Positions 57,643 through 64,000 of a stretch of 64,000 nt of DNA are shown here, piece after piece. The DNA is from Streptomyces lasiicapitis. Its GTDB lineage: Bacteria > Actinomycetota > Actinomycetes > Streptomycetales > Streptomycetaceae. The DNA lies in assembly GCF_014646335.1 (NCBI RefSeq), contig NZ_BMNG01000013.1, positions 62,001 to 126,000 of the forward strand, read 5' to 3'. The translations under genes were made by a program, and so were the position numbers. Each line of letters begins with the position of its first letter. Position 1 is the first letter of the stretch. The notes beneath the pieces were generated by a model. The model was not told where the DNA came from. It saw nothing but the letters and a program-made list of their open reading frames with translations, and searched no databases.

Positions 57643-58292
57643 GCGGACACGACCACATTGGCCGAGTAGGTGCGGCTGGTGCGGTCGAAGGTGCCGCCGC
57701 AGGTGATCAGACGGAGCTCGGCCCGGCCCTCCTCGCGGGGGCCGTAGGCCGTCTTCGCGCTGAAGCCGTCCCGGCCGAGCACCTGCACGTCGTCCACCGT
57801 GAACTCGGCGAGCGACCCGTCGTCCCTGGTCACCCGCACCTTCGCGCCCGCGCGCAGGGCGCTGAGGTGGTAGAAGACGGCGGGTCTGCTCTCGGTGTCG
57901 ACATGGCCGACGAACAGCGAGGTGCCCTTCGCGCCGGGGCGCACCCCGCCCCCGTACCAGCCGACGACGCCGGGCTGCGCGTACGGCGGCGGATCGATGG
58001 CTCCGGCCTGGTCCAGGCCCCGCGCGACCACGGGAGCGCGCACGCCGAGCGCCGGTACGTCCACGCGCTGCGGGCGGGCCGCGGCCAGGGGTTCGCGCGC
58101 GGGCGGGAGTTCGACGCCCGCGGGGCGGCCCACGGCGGCGACGTCGCCGGTGGTGGGGTCGGAGAGCCCGCCGCGTACGTCGGTGATCTCGTTGCCCCAC
58201 AGCCACAGGCCCACGAGCAGGAGCGCCCAAGCGACGCCCATGACGAGGCGGCTGGAGCCGGGCGGAGGCGGGTTCTCTTCCGTCTCACTCAC
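57615..58292 (-). CDS. Class F sortase
   Basis: Protein of 225 residues with one N-terminal membrane anchor (LVMGVAWALLLVGLWLWG). The catalytic fold has VDVPALGVRAPVVARGLDQ, GWYGGGVRPGAKGTSLFVGH with His in GHVDT, and RAELRLITCGGTFD with the active Cys, then an Arg in DRTSRTY. Class F (actinobacterial, 'class F sortase') enzymes attach or process surface proteins. The GTG start overlaps the stop of the secreted-protein gene (GTGA), so the two are coupled and that protein is the likely partner. Confidence 0.92.
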   Translation of the reverse strand: MSETEENPPPPGSSRLVMGVAWALLLVGLWLWGNEITDVRGGLSDPTTGDVAAVGRPAGVELPPAREPLAAARPQRVDVPALGVRAPVVARGLDQAGAIDPPPYAQPGVVGWYGGGVRPGAKGTSLFVGHVDTESRPAVFYHLSALRAGAKVRVTRDDGSLAEFTVDDVQVLGRDGFSAKTAYGPREEGRAELRLITCGGTFDRTSRTYSANVVVSAYLTGATEP

Positions 58293-58831
58293 TCCGGGCG
58301 GCGTCGGCGGACGCTGCGCAGCGCCACCGCCACGGCCGCGACGGCCGCGAGGACCAGGCCGATGACCGCGTGCCGGGTGCCGGGTCCGGTCTCCTCCGGG
58401 GCGGCCGCCGCCGAGGTCAGGGGGGCGGTGCCACCGCCTCCGGCGTGCACCGGGGCGGTGGGGGTCTGCGGGGCGGCGCCGCCCACCTGGACGGTGCCGA
58501 CGCCCTGGTGCGGGTGTCCGTCACAGGTGACGGTGATCTCGTACGTTCCGGATACGCCCCGCTTGACCCGGGTGGTCCCTGTCAGGGTGTTCTGCTTGCC
58601 GTCGCGGCCCGTCAGCTCGGCGTCCCGGGTGAACGCCCCCGACCCGGCCGCCCCCGTGGTGCCGCTGCACCCCTTGACCCGCACCTCGACCTGACCGCCC
58701 GGCGCCGCGTTCTGGGGGGTGACCTGGGCTTTCACCTGGTCCTGGTCGTGCGCGGATGCTGGCGGGGGCGCCCATACGGCGATGAGGACGGCGGCTCCCG
58801 CGCCACGCACGGCAAGCGAACATATACCCAT
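58289..58831 (-). CDS. Secreted, membrane-anchored protein coupled to the sortase
   Basis: Protein of 180 residues from ATG 58829-58831 with AGGAGG seven bases upstream. It has a signal peptide (GAAVLIAVWAPPPASAHDQD), then an Ig-like beta domain of about 90 residues (VTPQNAAPGGQVEVRVKGC, TTRVKRGVSGTYEITVTCDG) with two Cys that could form a disulfide. A Pro/Thr/Gly linker (PTAPVHAGGGGTAPLTSAAA) and a C-terminal helix with RRRRPE follow. No LPXTG-type motif was seen before the C-terminal helix. The layout matches small proteins that commonly sit with class F sortases in Streptomyces; function unknown. Confidence 0.82.
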   Translation of the reverse strand: MGICSLAVRGAGAAVLIAVWAPPPASAHDQDQVKAQVTPQNAAPGGQVEVRVKGCSGTTGAAGSGAFTRDAELTGRDGKQNTLTGTTRVKRGVSGTYEITVTCDGHPHQGVGTVQVGGAAPQTPTAPVHAGGGGTAPLTSAAAAPEETGPGTRHAVIGLVLAAVAAVAVALRSVRRRRPE

Positions 58832-58915
58832 CGTGAACCTCCTGTACCAGCAGGTTCCCGCCCTCCCGGGACCCTCGCATCCCCGACACACCCGTCCGAG
58901 GCGAGGAGCGCCCCG

Positions 58916-59035
58916 TAAGGGGCGCGGGGAACTGCGCGACCAGCCACGAAAAAGCCGCAGACGCGTCTGCTCGCTGCTCGGCAGATGCGTCTGCGGCTTT
59001 TCTAGGGCTGAGCGCGCAGTTCCCCGCGCCCCTTA
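58916..59035. repeat. Nested inverted repeat (two hairpins, one inside the other)
   Basis: Outer arms 58916-58938 and 59013-59035 are exact 23-bp reverse complements (starting TAAGGGGCGCGGGGAACTG). Inside them 58950-58970 and 58981-59001 form a 21-bp stem with one mismatch, starting AAAAGCCGCAGACGCGTC. The structure is 18 bp beyond the HAD phosphatase stop and probably ends that transcript. The outer arm shares AAGGGGCGCGGG with the hairpin after glxA, so it looks like a member of a dispersed family. Confidence 0.9.
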
Positions 59036-59052
59036 AAAAACGGTCCCTCGGG

Positions 59053-59832
59053 TCAGACCCGGTCCACCAGGTCCGCGATGGAGTCGACCACGTTGGACGG
59101 ACGGAACGGGTGGCGGTCGATGTCCGCGCGGGACGTGAGACCGGTGAGGACCAGGAAGGTCTCCATCCCGGCTTCCAGTCCGGCAAGGACATCCGTGTCC
59201 ATGCGGTCACCGATCATGGCGCTGGTCTCGGAGTGCGCCCCGATCGCGTTCAGTCCCGTCCGCATCATCAACGGATTCGGCTTCCCCGCGAAGTACGGCT
59301 GCTTGCCGGTCGCCTTGGTGATGAGGGCGGCGACGGCGCCCGTGGCGGGCAGCGGGCCCTCCGTGGAGGGGCCGGTCTCGTCCGGGTTGGTGCAGATGAA
59401 GCGGGCCCCGCCGTTGATGAGCCGGACGGCCTTGGTCATGGCCTCGAACGAGTACGTCCGGGTCTCGCCGAGGACGACGTAGTCGGGGGCGTGGTCGGTG
59501 AGGACGTACCCGATGTCGTGCAGGGCGGTGGTGAGACCCGCCTCGCCGATGACGTACGCCGTGCCGCCGGGACGCTGGTCGTCGAGGAACTTCGCGGTGG
59601 CGAGCGCGGAGGTCCAGATGTTGGCGACGGGGACTTCGAGGCCCATGCGGGTCAGCCGGGCCTGGAGGTCGCGGGCCGTGTAGATGGAGTTGTTCGTGAG
59701 GACCAGGAACGGCTTGCCGGAGTCGCGGAGCTTCTTGATGAACGCGTCGGCGCCGGGGATCGGCACGCCTTCGTGGATGAGTACGCCGTCCATGTCGGTG
59801 AGCCACGATTCGATGGGCTTGCGCTCTGCCAT
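59053..59832 (-). CDS. HAD-IIA family phosphatase (NagD-like)
   Basis: Protein of 259 residues from ATG 59830-59832. HAD motif I is WLTDMDGVLIHEG (nucleophile Asp and second Asp), motif II LVLTNNS, the Lys is in YFAGKPNPLMMRTG, and the acidic motif is MIGDRMDTDVLAGLEAGM. A C2-type cap lies between motifs II and III (NIWTSALATAKFLDDQRP, GYVLTDHAPDYVVLGE). NagD-like enzymes dephosphorylate nucleotides or sugar phosphates. It lacks the 'DxAGT' form of phosphonoacetaldehyde hydrolase, so despite the aminoethylphosphonate-type importer nearby it is not that enzyme. Minus-strand neighbours suggest phosphate-related use. Confidence 0.92.
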   Translation of the reverse strand: MAERKPIESWLTDMDGVLIHEGVPIPGADAFIKKLRDSGKPFLVLTNNSIYTARDLQARLTRMGLEVPVANIWTSALATAKFLDDQRPGGTAYVIGEAGLTTALHDIGYVLTDHAPDYVVLGETRTYSFEAMTKAVRLINGGARFICTNPDETGPSTEGPLPATGAVAALITKATGKQPYFAGKPNPLMMRTGLNAIGAHSETSAMIGDRMDTDVLAGLEAGMETFLVLTGLTSRADIDRHPFRPSNVVDSIADLVDRV

Positions 59833-59911
59833 GGGGTGCACTCCTGCGTTCTGCGCGAACTGATGCTGCTGGGGGCGCCGGGACGACTGTGTGCCGACGC
59901 CCCCAGCCTAA

Positions 59912-61417
59912 TCACGAAGCGCTGATCTTCACCCCGTCGATCACCCAGAACCAGTTGTTGCCTCCGGTGTAGCGGAACCGGACCTGAGCGGTCCGCGCGC
60001 CCGCCGGGACCTGGAGCCGCAGGGACTCGACGACGGAGGGGGTGTCGGCGGCGTACGTCTTCACGACGACCGGCGTCCCGCCGTCGTAGGAGACGAGCAC
60101 TTCGCCCTTCTGCGGCGCCTCGTGGCGGTAGAAGGTCGTGTACGTGAGGGTCGCCGCCGCCCCGCCCCGTACCTCGTACGCGGGGCTGATGAGCGTCGAG
60201 TCGAAGGTGCCGGTGACGGCCTTGTCGGACCACTCGTCGCCGTCGGCGACGGCGAAGACGTTCCGGGCGCGGATGTTGAGTTCGCGCTGCTGGTCGCGCT
60301 GGGTCTTGGTCCAGAATTCATCTGTCGTGAAGGACCAGCCGCGCCACTCGGTCATGCCGCCGCCACCCATCCGGGAGTTGTCGACGGACCAGCCGCTCGG
60401 CGGGGTGTGCGTGAAGCCGATGACGCCCGCGCCGACGCCGGTCTCGTCGACGGGCGGCTTCAGGGTCGCCCGCAGCGCGTCGAAGTCGTCCGGCGACGGC
60501 TGCTGGAAGGCGCGGCCGTCGAGGCCCCAGGCCGGGTCGACGGCGACACCGAGGTGCGCGAGCGCGCTGACGGCGACGTCGGGCATCCGCACGTCGTGCC
60601 GCACCGACCCGGCCGTCGTCCCGCCCCCGCGCGCGATCAGGAACGTCTGCCGCTCGGGCCAGCTCGACCCGCCGTGGCCGCCCGCGTCGGTGTGCCCGTG
60701 GTCGGCGGTGATCATGATCAGCCAGTCCTCGTCGCCGTACGAGGCGCGGGAGGCGACGGCGTCGAGCATCTGGCCGACCTGGCCGTCGGCGGTGCGGATG
60801 GCGTCCAGGTACGCCTGGCTCGCGGCGCCGTCGCTGTGCCCGGCGTGGTCGATGTTGTCGAGCTGCACGAACACGGCGTCCGGGTCGGTGTCCTTCAGGC
60901 GGGCGACGGCGCGCGTGGTGGTGCCGGTGTCGTACTCGGCGGCCGGCGTGGACACGCGGGCGTCGACCTTGGGCGAGAAGATCGTGTCGGTGATCGGCGC
61001 CCAGGACGAGACGGCGTACGTGTTCAGGGACGGCTTCGCGGCCTCGATCCGGGTCATGAAGTCCGGGTAGCGGGCGAGGTCGTGGCCGGTGAAGTCGTTG
61101 TTGAGGACCTTGTGCTTGTCGGGCCAGACGCCGGTGATGAGCGTGGACCAGCCGGGCCCGGACGAGGTGGGCGCGAGGGGGCCCGCGTAGAGGGCGCTGG
61201 GGGCGGTGAGGCCGTCCGCCATCAAGGACTTGAGGGTGGGCGCCGCGGCGTCCTTGATGCGGTTCAGGAGCGCGCCGTCGAGGCCGATGATCAGGACCTT
61301 GGGCTTGCGCGCTGCGGCGCGGGCGACGGCGGCCAGCGGCCCGGCGGAGACGGCGACGGCCGCCCCGAGGGACGCGGCGGAGACGAGGAGCGAGCGGCGC
61401 GACGGACTGTGGGACAC
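59912..61417 (-). CDS. Tat-exported alkaline-phosphatase-superfamily phosphodiesterase
   Basis: Protein of 501 residues from GTG 61415-61417 with GGAGG five bases upstream. The N-terminus has a twin-arginine signal (SRRSLLVSAASLGAAVAVSA). Metal-site motifs of the nucleotide pyrophosphatase/phosphodiesterase type are VLIIGLDGALLNRI, APTSSGPGWSTLITGVWPD (nucleophile Ser/Thr), VQLDNIDHAGH and ITADHGHTDAGGHG. A C-terminal jelly-roll-like domain of about 120 residues (SPAYEVRGGAAATLTYTTFY, AQVRFRYTGGNNWFWVIDGV) could bind a sugar or membrane. It hydrolyses phosphate esters or phosphonates outside the cell. The position next to the aminoethylphosphonate-type importer suggests it supplies substrate. 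Confidence 0.88.
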   Translation of the reverse strand: MSHSPSRRSLLVSAASLGAAVAVSAGPLAAVARAAARKPKVLIIGLDGALLNRIKDAAAPTLKSLMADGLTAPSALYAGPLAPTSSGPGWSTLITGVWPDKHKVLNNDFTGHDLARYPDFMTRIEAAKPSLNTYAVSSWAPITDTIFSPKVDARVSTPAAEYDTGTTTRAVARLKDTDPDAVFVQLDNIDHAGHSDGAASQAYLDAIRTADGQVGQMLDAVASRASYGDEDWLIMITADHGHTDAGGHGGSSWPERQTFLIARGGGTTAGSVRHDVRMPDVAVSALAHLGVAVDPAWGLDGRAFQQPSPDDFDALRATLKPPVDETGVGAGVIGFTHTPPSGWSVDNSRMGGGGMTEWRGWSFTTDEFWTKTQRDQQRELNIRARNVFAVADGDEWSDKAVTGTFDSTLISPAYEVRGGAAATLTYTTFYRHEAPQKGEVLVSYDGGTPVVVKTYAADTPSVVESLRLQVPAGARTAQVRFRYTGGNNWFWVIDGVKISAS

Positions 61418-61461
61418 GGTTCCTCCAAGGGGAGTTGGCTCGAGCGGGACATGCGGGCACG

Positions 61462-61491
61462 CCAACGCCCCTGGCGGAGCAGGGGCGTTGG
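61462..61491. terminator. Hairpin between the importer operon and the phosphodiesterase
   Basis: CCAACGCCCCT (61462-61472) pairs perfectly with AGGGGCGTTGG (61481-61491). It is 39 bp beyond the stop of the binding-protein gene and upstream of the phosphodiesterase, so it would separate the two transcripts. Confidence 0.8.
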
Positions 61492-61529
61492 TCCAGACTC
61501 GTTACCGTCAGGGGCGACGGCGGGGGTGC

Positions 61530-62606
61530 TCAGCTGCCGGTGGCCGACTTCCAGTCCTCGACGTACGACTTGAGGTTCTTGGAGATGTCGTCCCAGTCCG
61601 GCTCGAAGACCTCGACGCCGTCCATGAGCTTGTCGAGGGCGATGGCGTTGGCGTCGGTGGCCTTGATGTCCTTGCGCGCGGCGAAGCCGCCGCCGACCTC
61701 GCTGACCTGCTGCTGCGCCTTCTGGCTGAGCAGGTAGTCGAGGAACTTCTTCGCGTTGGCGTCGTGCGGCGCCTTGTTGACCAGTCCGGCGGCGTAGGGC
61801 AGCGCGAAGGTCGTGGGCTTCTTGCCCTGCTTCGCCGGGAACCAGATGCCGAGGTTCGGCATGTCCTTGGACTGCGCGTAGTTCATCTGTACGTCGCCGT
61901 TGGCCACGAGCAGTTCGCCCTTGTCGACCTTGGGGGCGAGCTTGCCGGTGGAGGCGGACGGGCCGACGTTGTTGGACTGGAGCTTCTCCAGGTACTTCAT
62001 GGCGGGCTCCTTGCCGCCGAAGTCGTGCATCGCCTTGATGAGGACGGCGGTCCCGTCGCCCGCGACACCGGGCGTGGAGTACTGGAGCTTGTTCTTGTAC
62101 GTGTCGTCCGTCAGCTCGTCCCAGGTCTTGGGGGCCTTGGAGCCGCCGAGTTCCTTCTTGTTGTGGATGAACCCGAAGTAGTTGTTCACCACGGAGGTCC
62201 ACTTGCCGTCGGCCGCCTTGTTGGCGCCGTCGACCTGCTCGGACCCCTCGGGCTCGTACGCCTTGAGCAGGCCCTTCTCGTCGGCCTGCTGGATGAAGGG
62301 CGGGAGCGTGATGATGACGTCGGCCTGCGTGTTGGACTTCTCGCGGACGGCGCGCTGCACCATCTCGCCGGAGCCGCCCTCGACGTACTTGACCTTGATG
62401 CCGGTCTTCTTCTCGAAGTCCTTGAAGACCTTGTCGTACCAGCCGTCGCCGTTCTCGCCCTTGAGGCCGTCGGCGCTGTAGACGGTGACGACCTTGGCGT
62501 CGGACGCGGCGGAGTCGCCGCCGCAGGCGGTGAGGGTGCCGGCGAGGACGAGGCCGCCGGAGAGGGCGGCGAGCGTGCGGACGGGGACGCGGGGGTGGCG
62601 GGACAT
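61530..62606 (-). CDS. phnS: ABC importer substrate-binding lipoprotein (2-aminoethylphosphonate type)
   Basis: Protein of 358 residues from ATG 62604-62606 with a lipoprotein signal (LAALSGGLVLAGTLTACGGD; lipobox LTAC). The mature part has the Fe3+/thiamine/AEP-type binding fold: VVTVYSADGLKGENGDGWYD, FEKKTGIKVKYVEGGSGEMV, QADVIITLPPFIQQADEKGL, TSVVNNYFGFIHNKKELGGS, STPGVAGDGTAVLIKAMHDF and LPYAAGLVNKAPHDANAKKF. This matches PhnS-type proteins. Two permease genes lie upstream on the same strand. The ATPase is presumably outside the window. Aminoethylphosphonate is inferred from family resemblance; other small anions are possible. Confidence 0.85.
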   Translation of the reverse strand: MSRHPRVPVRTLAALSGGLVLAGTLTACGGDSAASDAKVVTVYSADGLKGENGDGWYDKVFKDFEKKTGIKVKYVEGGSGEMVQRAVREKSNTQADVIITLPPFIQQADEKGLLKAYEPEGSEQVDGANKAADGKWTSVVNNYFGFIHNKKELGGSKAPKTWDELTDDTYKNKLQYSTPGVAGDGTAVLIKAMHDFGGKEPAMKYLEKLQSNNVGPSASTGKLAPKVDKGELLVANGDVQMNYAQSKDMPNLGIWFPAKQGKKPTTFALPYAAGLVNKAPHDANAKKFLDYLLSQKAQQQVSEVGGGFAARKDIKATDANAIALDKLMDGVEVFEPDWDDISKNLKSYVEDWKSATGS

Positions 62607-62681
62607 AACGTGTCGTACTCCTAACGAGTCACGAGTCACAACGGGACACAGGGGCAGGGGAGTTGGGGAGGGCAGCGGAGG

Positions 62682-63509
62682 TCAGCGGTAGGAGGCCTTC
62701 GTACGGATCCGGGAGACGGCGAAGAGGACGAGCAGCGTCGCCGCCATGAGGACCACGGCCAGGGCGGCGCCGGTGAAGGTGGCGCCGCGGTCGGTGGCGG
62801 CGTAGATCCGCACGGGCAGCGGGGTCCAGTCCGGCGGGTAGAGCATCATCGTGGCGCTCAGCTCGCCCATGGACAGGGCGAAGCAGAGGCCCGCGGCCGC
62901 GGTCAGGGACGGCAGCAGGAGCGGCAGCTTCACCCGCCACAGGACGTACGCGGGCCGGGCGCCCAGGGACGCCGCGGCCTGCTCGTACGCCGGGTCGAGA
63001 CGCAGGATGGCGGCCGAGACCGACTGGTAGGCGAACGCCGTGACAAGAATGGCGTGCGCCAGGACGACGATCGTGGACGTGCCGTTGAGGATCATCGGCG
63101 GCTTGCTGAAGGCGACGAGGACCGCGAGGCCCACGACCACCGACGGCACGGCGACGGGCAGCATGAACAGGGTGTCCAGGGTCCGCCCGCACAGCCGCGA
63201 GAGCCGGGTCGTGCCGTCCCCGCGCTGCTTCAGGCGGGCGGCGGCGAGGGCGGCCCAGGTGCCCGCGGCGAGCGCGATGAGGCTGGCGCCGAGCGCGGTG
63301 AGCAGGCTGGTGGTGAGGGCCTGGAGGGATTCGCCGCGGGTGGCGGCGGAGTAGTGCTCGCCGGTGAAGCCGGAGGGGAACGCCCCCGACCAGTGCCCGG
63401 CGAACGACGCCGCGACGATCACCAGCAACGGCAGCGCGAACAGCGGCAGGAACAGCACGAAGAACGCCGCCCACGTCGCCCACTTGCCCTTGCGGCTATG
63501 CACCAGCAC
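62682..63509 (-). CDS. ABC importer permease (PhnV-like)
   Basis: Protein of 275 residues from a GTG start overlapping the preceding permease by 14 bp. It has six membrane segments (WAAFFVLFLPLFALPLLVIV, LTALGASLIALAAGTWAALA, LDTLFMLPVAVPSVVVGLAV, STIVVLAHAILVTAFAYQSV) and the EAA loop AYEQAAASLGARPAYVLWRV, which contacts the ATPase. The final segment (GATFTGAALAVVLMAATLLV) is complete. It forms the channel with the partner permease at 63496-64000 for the binding protein that follows 75 bp later. Confidence 0.9.
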   Translation of the reverse strand: MLVHSRKGKWATWAAFFVLFLPLFALPLLVIVAASFAGHWSGAFPSGFTGEHYSAATRGESLQALTTSLLTALGASLIALAAGTWAALAAARLKQRGDGTTRLSRLCGRTLDTLFMLPVAVPSVVVGLAVLVAFSKPPMILNGTSTIVVLAHAILVTAFAYQSVSAAILRLDPAYEQAAASLGARPAYVLWRVKLPLLLPSLTAAAGLCFALSMGELSATMMLYPPDWTPLPVRIYAATDRGATFTGAALAVVLMAATLLVLFAVSRIRTKASYR

Positions 63510-64000
63510 GACGGCTCACCACCCGGTACAGGCCGTAAAGGCCCACGGAGATCGCGATGTTGACGACGGCGACGACACAGGCCGCCGGGTAGTCGGACTC
63601 GAGCATCGCCTTGCTGTAGACGAGCATCGGCAGCGTCGTGACGTCCTTGGCCCCGGTGAACAGCACGATCCCGAACTCGTTCAGGCACATCACCAGGACG
63701 AGGCTGCCGCCGGCGGCGAGCGCGGGCAGCGCCTCCGGCAGGATCACCTTCCGTACGACCCGCAGGGGCCGCGCCCCCAGCGAGGAGGCGACCTCCAACT
63801 GCGCCGTGTCGATCTGCGAGAACGCGGCGAGCAGCGGCCGCATCACGAACGGCGTGAAGTACGTGATCTCGGCGAGCAGCACGCCCCACGGCGTGGTGAG
63901 GAACTGGAAGGGACCGTCCCCGCCCGCCCCGGTCGCGCCCGTCCACATCCCGTTGGCCATGCCCTTGGTGCCGTAGATGAACAGCAGCGCGAGCGTGATC
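63496..64000 (-). CDS. ABC importer permease (PhnU-like), C-terminal part
   Basis: The gene enters from the right edge; the visible 167 residues are in one open frame through base 64000. They show ITLALLFIYGTKGMANGMWT, TTPWGVLLAEITYFTPFVMR, the EAA loop AQLEVASSLGARPLRVVRKV, LPEALPALAAGGSLVLVMCL and a last helix CVVAVVNIAISVGLYGLYRV. The stop TAG is at 63496-63498. It belongs to the binding-protein-dependent permease family and pairs with the next gene. An internal ATG at 63958 is not the real start. Confidence 0.88.
   Translation of the reverse strand, partial: ITLALLFIYGTKGMANGMWTGATGAGGDGPFQFLTTPWGVLLAEITYFTPFVMRPLLAAFSQIDTAQLEVASSLGARPLRVVRKVILPEALPALAAGGSLVLVMCLNEFGIVLFTGAKDVTTLPMLVYSKAMLESDYPAACVVAVVNIAISVGLYGLYRVVSRRAGA

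Noticed and set aside
59053..59832. HAD protein as phosphonoacetaldehyde hydrolase
   Set aside because: Motif I is DMDGVL with a C2-type cap, as in NagD, rather than the DxAGT form of phosphonatase.
1..64000. CRISPR arrays, insertion sequences, prophage or origin
   Set aside because: No regularly spaced palindromic repeats with unique spacers, no transposase or integrase motifs, and no DnaA-box cluster were seen.

Overview
The window is high-GC actinobacterial DNA, almost certainly Streptomyces. Signs are the strong third-position G/C bias, dense head-to-tail genes with 4-base ATGA/GTGA overlaps, a SARP regulator, a cslA-glxA-type locus and a DasR-like site. No tools were used; domain, family and substrate calls come from motifs read by eye and from memory of the families.

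Region 1 (1 to about 33.9 kb; runs off the left edge) is a non-ribosomal peptide cluster. Its core is one 3,528-residue synthetase read as C-A-T-E-C-A-T-C-T-TE, whose last module has no adenylation domain. A separate adenylation enzyme (29283-30884) has an aspartate-like pocket and probably loads that module in trans, with the MbtH-like protein (28873-29091). A flavin-dependent tryptophan halogenase, flavin reductase, tryptophan 2,3-dioxygenase and kynurenine formamidase together form the enzyme set for making L-4-chlorokynurenine from tryptophan, known from taromycin. The second synthetase pocket looks kynurenine-like. A type II KS/CLF/ACP plus ketoreductase and a DsbA-like isomerase probably make the acyl cap. 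Export candidates are an MmpL protein, a DrrA/DrrB pair split across the cluster and a MacB-like ABC pair. Control comes from a SARP and a LysR protein. Four candidate SARP boxes with identical geometry precede the synthetase, ACP, MmpL and MbtH genes. The inferred product is an acylated, probably chlorinated tripeptide of the form acyl-(D-configured residue, possibly basic)-(chloro)kynurenine-aspartate.

Region 2 (about 34-44 kb) holds a GH114-like lipoprotein, a 16-bp tandem-repeat array, two sensor kinase/response regulator pairs around a second MmpL transporter, a small membrane protein and an acyl-CoA-ligase-like enzyme.

Region 3 (about 44-55 kb) looks like conserved Streptomyces chromosome. 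It has a copper lytic polysaccharide monooxygenase with a DasR-type operator, a P-loop kinase, an SPFH protein, a cell-wall hydrolase, tRNA-Lys(CTT), a FadR-type regulator, the glycan synthase cslA, the copper radical oxidase glxA and a GH6 hydrolase facing them.

Region 4 (55-64 kb) holds a GAF-ANTAR regulator, a cobalamin riboswitch ahead of cbtB-cbtA, a class F sortase with a secreted partner, and a minus-strand set with a HAD phosphatase, a Tat-exported phosphatase-like protein and a 2-aminoethylphosphonate-type ABC importer that runs off the right edge.
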